A stretch of DNA of 5,057 nucleotides from Deltaproteobacteria bacterium (GCA_018262455.1 JAGSPR010000461.1:1-5057); one strand, 5' to 3'; shown: positions 1 through 5,057, numbered from the stretch's first letter. Notes: generated from the sequence alone by a model not told the origin. Translations and numbers: made by a program.

Positions 1-116
1 GCGGTCGCGTCACCCTCGGCGGGCGGCTCGGCGGCCGCGGGCTCCTCGGCGAACGCGATCCCAGTCATGGCCACCGAGGTGGCCGCGATCATCAGTACTT
101 TCGACATGCACTTCAT
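1..116 (-). CDS. N-terminal part of a secreted protein of unknown function (truncated by the window edge)
   Basis: The first 38 codons are visible. The protein begins MKCMSKVLMIAATSV and continues with a hydrophobic stretch to an Ala-Phe-Ala site at residues 21-23, a good Sec signal peptidase I cleavage site. The mature start is acidic and rich in Pro and Ala (EEPAAAEPPAEGDAT), a linker-like composition common at the N terminus of exported envelope proteins. The ATG at 116 is chosen because AGGAG (127-123) lies 6 nt upstream. The in-frame ATG at 107 is badly spaced from it and would shorten the positively charged n-region. The gene points the same way as the large lipoprotein gene but starts 327 bp beyond its stop, so it probably has its own promoter. 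What follows the linker (beta-barrel, periplasmic domain or other) cannot be seen, and no function is assigned. Confidence 0.8.
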   Translation of the reverse strand, partial: MKCMSKVLMIAATSVAMTGIAFAEEPAAAEPPAEGDAT

Positions 117-122
117 ACGGTT

Positions 123-127
123 CTCCT
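123..127 (-). promoter_or_regulatory. Ribosome binding site of the truncated secreted-protein gene
   Basis: On the minus strand the sequence reads TAGGAGAACCGT and then ATG. AGGAG sits 6 nt before the start codon at 116, which fixes that start over the internal ATG at 107. Confidence 0.75.
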
Positions 128-235
128 AGTTTTGACGGACGGGAGGCACTGGCGGGGTGAGGGGTGTACTCCAAACCCCTACGACCACCTCTTAGATGCG
201 CCGAATCTAGGCCGCCGGGATCACTTACGCCACCG

Positions 236-249
236 GTTCGCGAGCGAAC
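236..249. repeat. Perfect 14-bp dyad GTTCGC-GA-GCGAAC, possible operator
   Basis: The two 6-bp arms are exact reverse complements around a 2-bp centre. It lies about 120 bp upstream of the ATG at 116, in the presumed promoter region. The half-site order (GTTC then GAAC) is opposite to the GAAC...GTTC order of Gram-positive LexA boxes, so no known regulator is assigned. A chance dyad is possible. Confidence 0.3.
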
Positions 250-341
250 TACGGCCAGGCACCTGCGACAGGATGCGACAGCAGATCTCGGGGTCTACCA
301 AGTTGAAACCACGTCACTTGAGCGACACGCGAGGGCCGCGC

Positions 342-400
342 GCGATCGAGCCGTGCAGCTACGAACCGTCTGACAGCCTGGTGTCGATCGGCAGCTCGGC
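342..400 (-). pseudogene. Decayed 59-bp copy of the beta-propeller coding region
   Basis: Bases 342-400 align without gaps to 595-653 of the neighbouring gene at 49 of 59 positions, at a spacing of 253 bp. Translated on the minus strand from 400, the copy gives AELPIDTRLSDGS, a TAG stop, then LHGSI. The intact gene has AELLLATRQADGSWLHDSIA (residues 1240-1259). The stop (361-359) replaces the Trp1253 codon TGG. Similarity becomes uncertain outside this core. Bases 421-433 loosely resemble 657-669 if a short insertion is allowed. The simplest reading is a remnant of a tandem duplicate of the propeller gene. Conservation of the frame and of the ADGSWLH-like core argues against chance similarity. 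Confidence 0.65.
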
Positions 401-443
401 CGACGGAAGCCGCGTCAGCAGGTGGCGACCTCGACGTTGGCGC

Positions 444-3400
444 TCACTGGATCGTGGTCGGACGGCGGAACACCTCGACCCAGTTCTCTTCGGTCGGCTG
501 ATCGATCACCCAGGTCGACATCACGATCTCCTGCGCGGTGACGGCGTCGGCGGCGAAGAAGCCGTACGCGCCCGGCCAGGGATCGGAGTGGCCGGCGATC
601 GAGTCGTGCAGCCACGAACCATCGGCCTGCCGGGTGGCGAGCAGCAGCTCGGCGGTGGTGGCGTCCTGGTACGCGATCATCGGCAGCGAGCCGCCGTTGC
701 CGAGCACGAGCGAGGCGTCGTCGCCGACGAAGTGGTACTCGGGCTTGGGCAAGCCATCGACGGTGGTGCCCACGATCCGGCGGCCATCATCGACGAGCTC
801 GGACTTCGCGCCCGGCGCGTCGGTCACATACCGCAGGTCATCGTTGGTGGCATCGACGTAGGCGACGTGGACCACGCCGGCCGGATCCACCGCGACCGAC
901 GGTGACCACCCGGCATCGAGGTCACCCGAGCCGTCGAGCAGCACCGGCGCGGCGAACTGCCCGGTCTGCGGGTTGAACCTGGCGAGCTTGAGGTCGCCGT
1001 TGGACCGATCGTAGTAGACGACGATTGGCACCTGATCCGGCAGCCGCGCGAGATCGACGAACAGGCCGAGCCCCTCGGGCAACGGGTAGATGTTCGGGCT
1101 GTTCGGATCGACCGGAGGCAGTGGCGCCGTGTCGACGATCCAGGTCATCCAGTCGGCCGCCGACGTCGGGACCGCGACCTGCGCAGAGGCGAACCGGACC
1201 TCGGCGCGCGGCCCGTTCGTGGCGTCGGCGACGTGGGCGAGGTACGCGACGCCGGGGCGACCGTTGTCGCTCCGCAACGAGATCGAGGTGTACATGCCGA
1301 TCAGCGCGCCGGTCTCGCCGAGCGTGCCGGTCCCGACCTCGATCGCGTGGCTCTGCCACACCCCGCCGACCTTCGCGGCGAACCTCAGCGAGCCACTGTC
1401 GCGATCGAAGTACGTGACCATCGGGGTGCCATCCGGCGCGACCGCGATGCTCGTGTACATGCCGACGTCGACGCCCTTGTCGGCGATGCCGCGGCGAAAC
1501 TTCGAATCGGGAATGACGACCGGACCGTCGGGCACGCCGTCGACCCACTCCCACGCGGTGTCGGGGATCCGGCCGACCGCGGGATCGACCTTCGCGACCA
1601 CGAGATCGCCGAACTGCTGGTGATACGCCGAGACCCAGATCGAGCCATCCGCGCCGACCGCGACGTCCGAGTACGGGCCGAGGCGACCGATCGGGATGTC
1701 ATCGGAGCACACGCAGGTGTTGTCGATGCAGAACGCGATCTCGCCCTTGTCGCAGAAGTCGGGACCGCAGTCCGCCGCGGTGTCACACGACTTGCCGGCG
1801 GGGCTGCCGCAATCGCAGCCCGGCACCAGCGACAGCGTGACCGACAGGCCGACGAAGGTCACGAGCGTCGTCACGACGGGACGCATCGCCCGACGACGCC
1901 GGCCACCGATGAGCAGGACCGCACCGACCCCCAGCAGGAGCAGCACGCCGCCCGTGGTGGGGCCGCGACCGGTCGTCGCATCGCAGTTGCATCCGCCCTC
2001 ACCGGGCTGACCATGGAACGGCGCGATCAACGCGATCGAGGTGTTGCCGGCCTCGTCCTTGGCGTAGAGCACGAGCTCGTCGTCGACGAGGTACGGGCTC
2101 AGGTCGACTCGGCGGAGCAGGGCGGTGCCGCCGTCAAACCATGCCGACGCGGGCGCATCGCTCCCCGGCTTGCCGAACGCGTACTGGAGATCGCTGCCGC
2201 TGACGATGTCGAACATCGGCACCTCGAACGTGCCGTCCTGCCACGCCGCCTTGTCGAGCCTGATCGTGGGCGCGACCGAGTCGACGATCACCGTCTGGTA
2301 GATCGGCTCCGACACCGTGTGGTAGTCGCCCTTGACGCGCGACTTGAGGCCGACGGTGTACTTGCCTTGCCACGCGAAGGCGCGGTCCTTGATGACGAAC
2401 GCTGCGCCCGGCTGGTACGGCCGGAACATCCCGCCGTTCAGGTTGTAGCTCCACTCGAGCTCGCGGCCGCCGGCATCTGTCGGGTCGACGTCGAACACGA
2501 CCTCGGGCATCGCTCCTCCGTGCTTGGCGAGCGCGTTGCGCACCTCCGCCGGGGCCGGCGTGGTCACGCGCACGAGCCGGGCGCGGCCGGTGCTCGTGGT
2601 CTGGTGGGCCGGGATCGACGTGTCGAGTGCGCGGACCGCGGTGGCCGCGAACGGATCATGCTGGGCGATCTGGCGCATCATCTGGCTGGCACCGAGCCTG
2701 GCGAACAGCGCGAGGAAGTCGTCCTGGCTGGTCGTGACGCGCTGGATCGAGAGGTTCTCGAGCGAGAACCCGCCGAACGACGGCACGTTGATCGCGGGCA
2801 GATCGCCGAGCAGCGGCGTGATCAGATCGAACACCGACGGCAGGACGGCCTCGAGCTCGGTCGGCGTCTCCCTGACGAACTCGCTGTTGAGCACGGTGAT
2901 CGTGACCTGATCCTTCGAGATCCCGACGAGCGACGGCTTGATCACCGCGGGCATCCCGGCCGGCTGCTCGAACTCGAGGTTGACCCCGACGTTCATCGTC
3001 AGGTCGAGCGTGAACGCGCGGACGTAGCGCTCGTAGAGGAACGCGTAGAAGTCGACCTCCATGTGCGAGATGCCGATCGTCAGCGCCGGTGACGCGACCG
3101 TGTTGTCACCGATCGTGAAGTCGAGCGCGCGCGTCGGGCGGGTGACGAGCAGCAACGGATCGTTGCCGGCGTCGGACTGCAGCTCGCCGAGCGAGGGGAC
3201 GAGGATGCCGATCGTGCCGACGTTGAGCTGGTTGACCAGGCTCGTGCCGATGCCGAGACACATCGCGCCGGAGGTCACCGCGTGGTGACCGGCGAGGTCG
3301 AGCGTGGTCTCCGAGACGCCCATCGCGAGATCGGTGTTGGGATCGCCGCCGACGCCGTTGAACTCGTTGGCGACGCCGAGCGCGAAGGTCGCGCGCGTGG

Positions 3401-4370
3401 TGATCGGCAGGTTGGCCGGCGGGGCGCCGAAGTTCGGGGCGGGGAGGGGCGGCACGCACAGGTTCGGCTCGCTGGCGAGGCCGGCGGTGCGCGTGGTGGG
3501 ATCCTCGTCGGCGTTGAGGCCGGTGATGACGCCGAGGCTCAGGCCGCCGTTGGTGAGGCCGACGTAGCCACCGGGCACGATCCGCGCCTCCATCAGCGCC
3601 GTGGTGCCGGGCGAGATCGCCTCGAGCAGGCCACCGACGTCCATCATGCCCGCGACGCCCAGCGGGTCGGGCAGGAAGCCCTGGATCAGGTTGTCGACGA
3701 CCGGCGCCAGCAGCTGGATCACGAACTGGCCGATCGCGGAGTTGAGGATGTCGACCACGATGCTCGCGACGTTGGACAGGATGCCGCAGCCAGTGAAGCT
3801 GTGACCATTGAAGCTGAACTGGTTGATCTGGTTGGCGTGGATCGTGAGCTCGCCGCTGCCGGGATTGATCCCGAACACGACGTCGAGGTCGGCGATCAGG
3901 TGCGCGACCGTGATGGTCATCGTGCACGAGCCAAGGATCCCGGCGTTGAGGTGCACCGAGGTCGAGCCCGCCGCATCGACGCGGAGGTGGAGCGACTGGT
4001 TGTCCGGGTTGACGTTGACCTGGAGCCCTCCGGGGTTGAGGCCGACGTTGACCTTGCAGCCCGGCGCGCACTGACTCTGGTTGAGGTCGCAGTAAGCGAT
4101 GCCGAGCGCGCTGCCCTTCGGCACGCAGAACCCGTTCGCGAAGCCCGAGTTGATGAGGCCGGGCAGGACCTGTGTGAGCTTGGTGAAGCCCTGCGAGGTC
4201 ACGCGGATCTGCGCGCCGCCCTCGACGGTCTGATCCGCGGGCAGCTTGCCGCCTGGCAACGGTTGCGACGCGCTGCACCCGCCACAGCCTCCGAGGTTTC
4301 CGCACGCGCCCATCGAGACGATGAACAGCGCGCCCAGGACGAGATTCAGGCGGTTCGAACGAATGACCAC
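444..4370 (-). CDS. 1308-residue fused surface protein: BPI/TULIP-like lipoprotein with MYXO-CTERM joined to a second beta-propeller lipoprotein
   Basis: This is a single open frame with a GTG start supported by GGGAGG 5 nt upstream, ending in TGA at 446-444. Residues 1-23 are a lipoprotein signal (lipobox Met-Gly-Ala-Cys23), followed by a Gly/Cys-rich tether. Residues about 50-575 alternate amphipathic beta segments with long hydrophobic helices. One helix lies near 196-235. A Gly-Phe-Ser-Leu motif (534-537) is followed by an Asp-Asp-Phe-Leu-Ala-Leu segment (550-555). This spacing resembles the end of BPI/LBP proteins, so a tandem TULIP lipid-binding fold is inferred, not proven. Residues about 595-785 look Ig-like. 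Residues 794-828 are a MYXO-CTERM signal. Met829 starts a second lipoprotein signal (Cys852), a Cys-rich linker (852-888) and about seven propeller blades (900-1308). Function is unknown; surface location is likely. The joined architecture is odd: a lost stop codon or sequence error could have merged two genes of 828 and 480 codons. Confidence 0.85.
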   Translation of the reverse strand: MVIRSNRLNLVLGALFIVSMGACGNLGGCGGCSASQPLPGGKLPADQTVEGGAQIRVTSQGFTKLTQVLPGLINSGFANGFCVPKGSALGIAYCDLNQSQCAPGCKVNVGLNPGGLQVNVNPDNQSLHLRVDAAGSTSVHLNAGILGSCTMTITVAHLIADLDVVFGINPGSGELTIHANQINQFSFNGHSFTGCGILSNVASIVVDILNSAIGQFVIQLLAPVVDNLIQGFLPDPLGVAGMMDVGGLLEAISPGTTALMEARIVPGGYVGLTNGGLSLGVITGLNADEDPTTRTAGLASEPNLCVPPLPAPNFGAPPANLPITTRATFALGVANEFNGVGGDPNTDLAMGVSETTLDLAGHHAVTSGAMCLGIGTSLVNQLNVGTIGILVPSLGELQSDAGNDPLLLVTRPTRALDFTIGDNTVASPALTIGISHMEVDFYAFLYERYVRAFTLDLTMNVGVNLEFEQPAGMPAVIKPSLVGISKDQVTITVLNSEFVRETPTELEAVLPSVFDLITPLLGDLPAINVPSFGGFSLENLSIQRVTTSQDDFLALFARLGASQMMRQIAQHDPFAATAVRALDTSIPAHQTTSTGRARLVRVTTPAPAEVRNALAKHGGAMPEVVFDVDPTDAGGRELEWSYNLNGGMFRPYQPGAAFVIKDRAFAWQGKYTVGLKSRVKGDYHTVSEPIYQTVIVDSVAPTIRLDKAAWQDGTFEVPMFDIVSGSDLQYAFGKPGSDAPASAWFDGGTALLRRVDLSPYLVDDELVLYAKDEAGNTSIALIAPFHGQPGEGGCNCDATTGRGPTTGGVLLLLGVGAVLLIGGRRRRAMRPVVTTLVTFVGLSVTLSLVPGCDCGSPAGKSCDTAADCGPDFCDKGEIAFCIDNTCVCSDDIPIGRLGPYSDVAVGADGSIWVSAYHQQFGDLVVAKVDPAVGRIPDTAWEWVDGVPDGPVVIPDSKFRRGIADKGVDVGMYTSIAVAPDGTPMVTYFDRDSGSLRFAAKVGGVWQSHAIEVGTGTLGETGALIGMYTSISLRSDNGRPGVAYLAHVADATNGPRAEVRFASAQVAVPTSAADWMTWIVDTAPLPPVDPNSPNIYPLPEGLGLFVDLARLPDQVPIVVYYDRSNGDLKLARFNPQTGQFAAPVLLDGSGDLDAGWSPSVAVDPAGVVHVAYVDATNDDLRYVTDAPGAKSELVDDGRRIVGTTVDGLPKPEYHFVGDDASLVLGNGGSLPMIAYQDATTAELLLATRQADGSWLHDSIAGHSDPWPGAYGFFAADAVTAQEIVMSTWVIDQPTEENWVEVFRRPTTIQ
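1815..1886 (-). other. Internal lipoprotein signal peptide and possible second start codon (residues 829-852)
   Basis: ATG at 1886 begins MRPVVTTLVTFVGLSVTLSL followed by Val-Pro-Gly-Cys852. This gives a charged n-region, a hydrophobic core and a lipobox, which is a full type II signal peptide. The Pro at -2 is less common. The following Asp-Cys and Cys-rich tether match other lipoprotein N termini. Upstream of this ATG there is only a weak GGTGG-like purine stretch at poor spacing, so independent initiation is not strongly supported. If it is used, the product would be a 480-residue propeller lipoprotein covering 444-1886. Confidence 0.7.
1887..1991 (-). other. Internal MYXO-CTERM type sorting signal (residues 794-828)
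   Basis: The segment starts with Cys794-Asn-Cys796 and a short Thr/Gly/Pro spacer. It continues with a hydrophobic helix (about 808-821, GVLLLLGVGAVLLI) and ends in Arg824-Arg827. This Cys, transmembrane, Arg-cluster order is the MYXO-CTERM tripartite signal that in myxobacteria normally forms the extreme C terminus of surface proteins and is processed by myxosortase-type intramembrane proteases. Here it is followed in frame by 481 more codons (Ala828 onward), which is unusual. The family assignment is by pattern recognition. Confidence 0.75.
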
Positions 4371-4595
4371 GGCGGCCTCCCAGCGATCGATCCGTCGAGG
4401 CGACGAACGCGATCGTCTTCGTATACCTGAACCGGTGTCAGAACGGGAAGGAGATTCCGCACGTAGCCCCTCGATACATCAAGGCTTTATGGCCGATTCC
4501 ATCGGGGCACCGCGGCTCAGATCAGCTAGTTGCCTGCCGCGAACGTGCGGTCTTTCGCAACCGACGCCCCGCGATAGTCCGATGGGCCTTGGGAC
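4371..4595. other. Divergent intergenic region between the large lipoprotein gene and the tRNA operon
   Basis: No coding sequence is supported here. On the minus strand a TATACG element (4425-4420) lies about 50 nt before the GTG start and could be a -10 box, but no matching -35 is visible, so a promoter for the large gene is only a guess. A weak 4-bp stem (4537-4540 with 4547-4550) is too short to call a terminator. Confidence 0.4.
4376..4381 (-). promoter_or_regulatory. Ribosome binding site that fixes the GTG start of the large gene
   Basis: On the minus strand GGGAGG (4381-4376) is followed by CCGCC and then GTG at 4370. The 5-nt spacing is good. The resulting N terminus is a proper lipoprotein signal. 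The next in-frame Met (residue 20) would remove the signal's n- and h-regions. Confidence 0.8.
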
Positions 4596-4625
4596 TTGAC
4601 AGCGGGGGAGGTGAGCCGCTATCTA
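4596..4625 (+). promoter_or_regulatory. Probable sigma70-type promoter of the tRNA-Arg/tRNA-Lys operon
   Basis: A perfect TTGACA (-35, 4596-4601) is followed after 18 bp by TATCTA (4620-4625) as a poor but plausible -10. Transcription would start near 4631-4633, a few bases before the tRNA. The stretch between the -10 and the start is GC-rich (CTGCCCCCGCTG), as in the discriminators of stringently controlled stable-RNA promoters. Growth-rate control is therefore likely but inferred. Confidence 0.6.
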
Positions 4626-4637
4626 CTGCCCCCGCTG
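4600..4637. repeat. Perfect 9-bp inverted repeat bracketing the tRNA promoter -10 region
   Basis: CAGCGGGGG (4600-4608) and its exact reverse complement CCCCCGCTG (4629-4637) are separated by 20 bp. The left arm overlaps the end of the -35 box. The right arm covers the likely start site and the first base of tRNA-Arg. The spacer contains the -10. It may be a regulator site or a DNA structure, and its function is unknown. Confidence 0.5.
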
Positions 4638-4710
4638 GGTCCGTAGCTCAGTTGGATAGAGCGCCGGGCTTCGAACCCGTAGGTCGGGGGTTCGAATCCC
4701 TCCGGACTCA
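4637..4710 (+). tRNA. tRNA-Arg (anticodon TCG)
   Basis: The full cloverleaf folds. The acceptor stem is GGGTCCG with CGGACTC, including one G-U pair. The D stem is GCTC/GAGC, the anticodon stem CCGGG with CCCGT, the variable loop AGGTC, and the T stem GGGGG/CCCTC with loop TTCGAAT. The anticodon loop CTTCGAA places TCG at 4671-4673, which reads CGA (and possibly other CGN) codons. The layout matches bacterial tRNA-Arg(ACG) closely. Two features stand out. Position 27-43 is a C-T mismatch. The unmodified-type TCG anticodon is less usual in bacteria, where CGU/CGC/CGA are normally read by ACG (inosine). The discriminator is A, and CCA is not encoded and must be added enzymatically. It is first in a two-tRNA transcript, 28 nt before tRNA-Lys. 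Confidence 0.93.
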
Positions 4711-4738
4711 CTGAAAACCAAAGACGTCGTCGCAGACC

Positions 4739-4810
4739 GGGGGCATAGCTCAATGGTAGAGCATCGGACTCTTAATCCGCTGGTTGAAGGTTCGAGTCCT
4801 TCTGCCCCCA
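4739..4810 (+). tRNA. tRNA-Lys (anticodon CTT)
   Basis: The cloverleaf is complete. The acceptor stem GGGGGCA pairs perfectly with TGCCCCC, the D stem is GCTC/GAGC with a short 7-nt loop, and the T stem is GAAGG/CCTTC with loop TTCGAGT. The anticodon stem TCGGA pairs with TCCGC except for a T-C mismatch at 27-43. The anticodon loop CTCTTAA gives CTT (4771-4773), reading AAG, the preferred Lys codon in high-GC genomes. CCA is not encoded. The gene is 28 nt downstream of tRNA-Arg, with no promoter or terminator between them. A terminator follows 9 nt after its 3' end, so the two are almost certainly co-transcribed. Confidence 0.95.
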
Positions 4811-4819
4811 CTCCGCACT

Positions 4820-4853
4820 AGCGGCCGGTTCTCCTCGGAGACGGCCGCTTTTT
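4820..4853 (+). terminator. Intrinsic terminator of the tRNA operon
   Basis: AGCGGCCG (4820-4827) pairs perfectly with CGGCCGCT (4842-4849). The stem continues inside as TCTC/GAGA (4830-4833 with 4838-4841) around a CTCG loop, with only a 2-nt GT bulge. A run of five T residues (4849-4853) follows at once. It is a strong, classic rho-independent terminator directed rightward. Confidence 0.92.
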
Positions 4854-5057
4854 CGTTCCCTGGCTGGCTTTGAATTGTTGCGGCGCGGCAGACCACGTGG
4901 TCCCGCTCGTGGTTCGCCGGCTCGACGCGAACTGCCGTAGGACGAGGACTGCGAGGTCGCAGCAAAGTCGAGTCACGCACGACGAGCACGGGTCGGGCGG
5001 TGGACGTTGCAGGCTGCTGGCACCTCCGATGACCTCACTGCCCTCGTGGCGCTTGCA
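4854..5057. other. Region after the tRNA terminator with no supportable gene
   Basis: Several frames stay open because of high GC, but none has a start with a ribosome binding site or a recognisable product. The codons are Arg/Ser-rich in the way usual for non-coding high-GC DNA. The palindrome at 4891-4902 and a looser dyad (GTTCGC 4912-4917, GCGAAC 4927-4932) are the only visible structures. No integrase or repeated tRNA 3' end marking an attachment site is seen. Confidence 0.5.
4891..4902. repeat. Perfect 12-bp palindrome GACCACGTGGTC
   Basis: It is an uninterrupted self-complementary dodecamer centred on CACGTG, about 40 bp past the tRNA terminator. It could be a binding site for a dimeric regulator of a gene beyond the right edge. 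No such gene is visible, and chance occurrence in GC-rich DNA cannot be excluded. Confidence 0.3.

Larger units (their letters stand above)
117..443. other. Intergenic region between the large lipoprotein gene and the truncated secreted-protein gene
   Basis: This 327-bp gap has no supportable intact gene. The part near the large gene (342-400) is a decayed copy of that gene's 3' region and is listed separately. The part near the secreted-protein gene is the expected promoter and leader. It is locally less GC-rich and holds small dyads: 236-249 (GTTCGC-GA-GCGAAC), 191-211 (CTTAGAT, 7-nt gap, ATCTAGG) and 160-180 (AGGGGT, 9-nt gap, ACCCCT). I found no convincing -35/-10 pair. I also found no hairpin with a T tract that would terminate the large gene. 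Confidence 0.6.

Noticed and set aside
132..905. 257-codon plus-strand open frame across the left intergenic region
   Set aside because: It has a weak start, Arg-rich composition, and is mostly antisense to the propeller region. It stays open through the 342-400 copy only by chance.
1233..3092. 619-codon plus-strand open frame opposite the large gene
   Set aside because: It is Arg/Asp/Glu-rich low-complexity sequence antisense to a gene with clear signal peptides and domains. Such long shadow frames are typical of GC-rich third-position bias.
4420..4425. TATACG on the minus strand as the -10 box of the large gene
   Set aside because: No acceptable -35 hexamer is found 16-18 bp upstream, so it is mentioned only as a guess.
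3282..4430. 382-codon plus-strand open frame
   Set aside because: It has the same antisense shadow pattern, no ribosome binding site, and overlaps the supported start and ribosome binding site of the large gene.
4537..4556. CCGC/GCGG hairpin followed by TCTTTC as a terminator
   Set aside because: The stem is only 4 bp with an interrupted T run, and there is no plus-strand gene upstream for it to terminate.
4623..4811. Minus-strand frame with the [20 protein letters not shown] motif
   Set aside because: This is the well-known artefact of translating the antisense strand of tRNA genes. It lies exactly over the two tRNAs.
4750..4989. 79-codon minus-strand frame
   Set aside because: It ends inside antisense tRNA-Lys, crosses the terminator, and has no ribosome binding site or recognisable product.
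4811..5057. Integrated element at the tRNA-Lys 3' end
   Set aside because: No direct repeat of the tRNA 3' end and no integrase are visible within the window.

Overview
The window is high-GC DNA whose content points to a myxobacterium (phylum Myxococcota). The main evidence is a Cys-containing MYXO-CTERM type sorting signal, two predicted surface lipoprotein modules rich in Cys/Gly, and GC-rich third codon positions. No ribosomal RNA or other marker allows a finer placement, so the phylum is an inference.

Layout. Bases 1-116 (minus strand) hold the start of a secreted protein that runs off the left edge. Bases 117-443 are an intergenic gap. It contains a decayed 59-bp copy of part of the neighbouring gene, now with an in-frame TAG, and two small dyads. 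Bases 444-4370 (minus strand) are one uninterrupted 1308-codon gene with a GTG start and a good ribosome binding site. Bases 4371-4636 are a divergent intergenic region. It carries a probable stable-RNA promoter facing right, overlapped by a perfect 9-bp inverted repeat. Bases 4637-4710 are tRNA-Arg (anticodon TCG) and bases 4739-4810 are tRNA-Lys (anticodon CTT). They are co-oriented on the plus strand and followed by a strong intrinsic terminator at 4820-4853. The last 200 bases show no supportable gene, only a perfect 12-bp palindrome.

The most notable object is the 1308-residue ORF. It reads like two surface proteins joined without a stop. Residues 1-828 form a complete lipoprotein: a type II signal peptide, a region whose pattern suggests a two-domain BPI/TULIP-like lipid-binding fold, an Ig-like region, and a C-terminal MYXO-CTERM signal ending in Arg-Arg-Arg-Arg. 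The next codon is ATG (residue 829). It opens a second complete lipoprotein: a new signal peptide with a lipobox Cys at 852, a Cys-rich linker, and about seven beta-propeller blades. The junction is either a lost stop codon (mutation or assembly error) or a real precursor with two hydrophobic segments that would be cut by two different sorting proteases. Both products would be placed in the cell envelope. The left-hand secreted protein is also exported, so the minus-strand cluster looks like cell-surface genes, next to a housekeeping tRNA operon.
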